This document shows positions 31,452 through 31,682 of a DNA stretch of 31,682 nucleotides, in pieces. The notes beneath the pieces were generated by a model. It had not been told where the DNA came from, made no database searches, and saw nothing but the letters and a program-made list of their open reading frames with translations. The DNA is taken from the NCBI GenBank assembly GCA_036379355.1, contig DASVGV010000059.1:1-31682 (forward strand). The letters run 5' to 3'. Numbering within the stretch: position 1 is the first letter of the stretch; every line of letters starts with the position of its first letter. The position numbers and the translations under genes are program-made. The DNA is from CAJCIY01 sp036379355. GTDB lineage: Bacteria; Actinomycetota; Actinomycetes; Mycobacteriales; CAJCIY01.

Positions 31452-31534
31452 CGTTGCGGACACGCCTCTTCGCTCAACTCGGGCGGCTTGCCGACCGACA
31501 CCCACATCGAACGGGGCACAGATGTGCTCCCGCG

Positions 31535-31541
31535 AAGGAGG
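31535..31541 (+). promoter_or_regulatory. Strong ribosome-binding site of the last gene
   Basis: AAGGAGG ends 6 bases before GTG 31548. It is the best ribosome site in the window and fixes the start of the truncated last gene. Confidence 0.8.
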
Positions 31542-31547
31542 ACGTGC

Positions 31548-31682
31548 GTGGACACCCCTGGCTACCCCCCTCTGGACCCGAGCGCGTCCCGCGGGCCGGT
31601 GGAGACGGACCGCATGGTTCCGCCGACCGCCAGCCTGCCAACGCGTGAGCCGGGCCGCGCCCTCGACCCATCGTTGACGGCG
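31548..31682 (+). CDS. Start of the next pilus gene, probably PilT (truncated by window end)
   Basis: Only the first 45 codons are visible, with no stop. They read as a Pro- and acid-rich, disordered N-terminus (VDTPGYPPLDPSASRGP... ending ALDPSLTA). In actinobacteria with type IV pili, pilB is usually followed by pilT, the retraction ATPase, and PilT proteins there often have such unstructured N-terminal extensions; identification as pilT therefore rests on position only. The AAGGAGG at 31535-31541 supports the start. A 96-base gap separates it from pilB, with an imperfect hairpin near 31480-31498. Confidence 0.65.
   Translation, partial: MDTPGYPPLDPSASRGPVETDRMVPPTASLPTREPGRALDPSLTA

Noticed and set aside
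28770..31505. 911-residue minus-strand ORF opposite aroE and pilB
   Set aside because: It is a shadow of both plus-strand genes and has no domain.

Overview
This is about 31.7 kb of high-GC chromosomal DNA from an actinobacterium. Evidence: strong GC bias, many GTG starts, and gene orders known from Mycobacterium tuberculosis and its relatives: sufS-sufU-sufT followed by an ABC-F ATPase and a tiny HTH gene (compare Rv1464-Rv1466 and Rv1473-Rv1473A), and alaS-ruvX-mltG-aroE (compare Rv2555c-Rv2552c). A type IV pilus ATPase next to aroE points to a pilus-bearing lineage (Geodermatophilus/Nakamurella/Kineosporia-like). The genus cannot be fixed from the sequence. I saw no rRNA, tRNA, insertion sequence, prophage or CRISPR array, and no gene-free stretch over 300 bases.

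Layout. (1) 1-2169: end of a SUF iron-sulfur assembly operon. It opens with a perfect 33-bp tandem repeat that reads in frame into SufS. (2) 2197-4102: ABC-F ATPase and a 69-residue HTH protein. (3) 4217-6987: acyl-CoA dehydrogenase and acyl-CoA synthetase. (4) 6998-10560: sirtuin, a DUF1444-like protein and a GH15 trehalase/glucoamylase-type enzyme. (5) 10651-12405: small lipoprotein, HIT hydrolase, CtaG-like membrane protein. (6) 12539-17138: a membrane PAS-GGDEF-EAL protein overlapping tail-to-tail with a class III adenylate cyclase, then ferrochelatase. (7) 17113-20869: uncharacterised protein, TSUP transporter, uncharacterised protein, MFS transporter and a zinc-ribbon microprotein. (8) 20887-24039: treZ divergent from rarA. 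(9) 24114-29702: two small membrane-associated proteins and the compact alaS-ruvX-mltG-aroE operon. (10) 29781-end: pilB and the first 45 codons of the next gene, probably pilT.

How the parts connect. SUF proteins make Fe-S clusters; the ferrochelatase has four cysteines fitting the [2Fe-2S]-type actinobacterial enzymes. The GGDEF-EAL protein should make and/or degrade c-di-GMP, and PilB carries two tandem 24-residue N-terminal motifs with the 24+5+24 spacing of the c-di-GMP-binding MshEN domain, so a c-di-GMP to pilus link can be proposed within this window. TreZ and the GH15 enzyme point to trehalose synthesis and breakdown.

Regulatory style. Many genes at transcription-unit boundaries have a -A---T hexamer (often TANNNT) 6-7 bases before the start codon, the signature of leaderless actinobacterial mRNAs. 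I used it to choose several starts. The most unusual items are the in-frame hairpin repeat before SufS, the MshEN-like PilB N-terminus and two 11-codon upstream ORFs that overlap the starts of rarA and the DUF948 gene with identical geometry.
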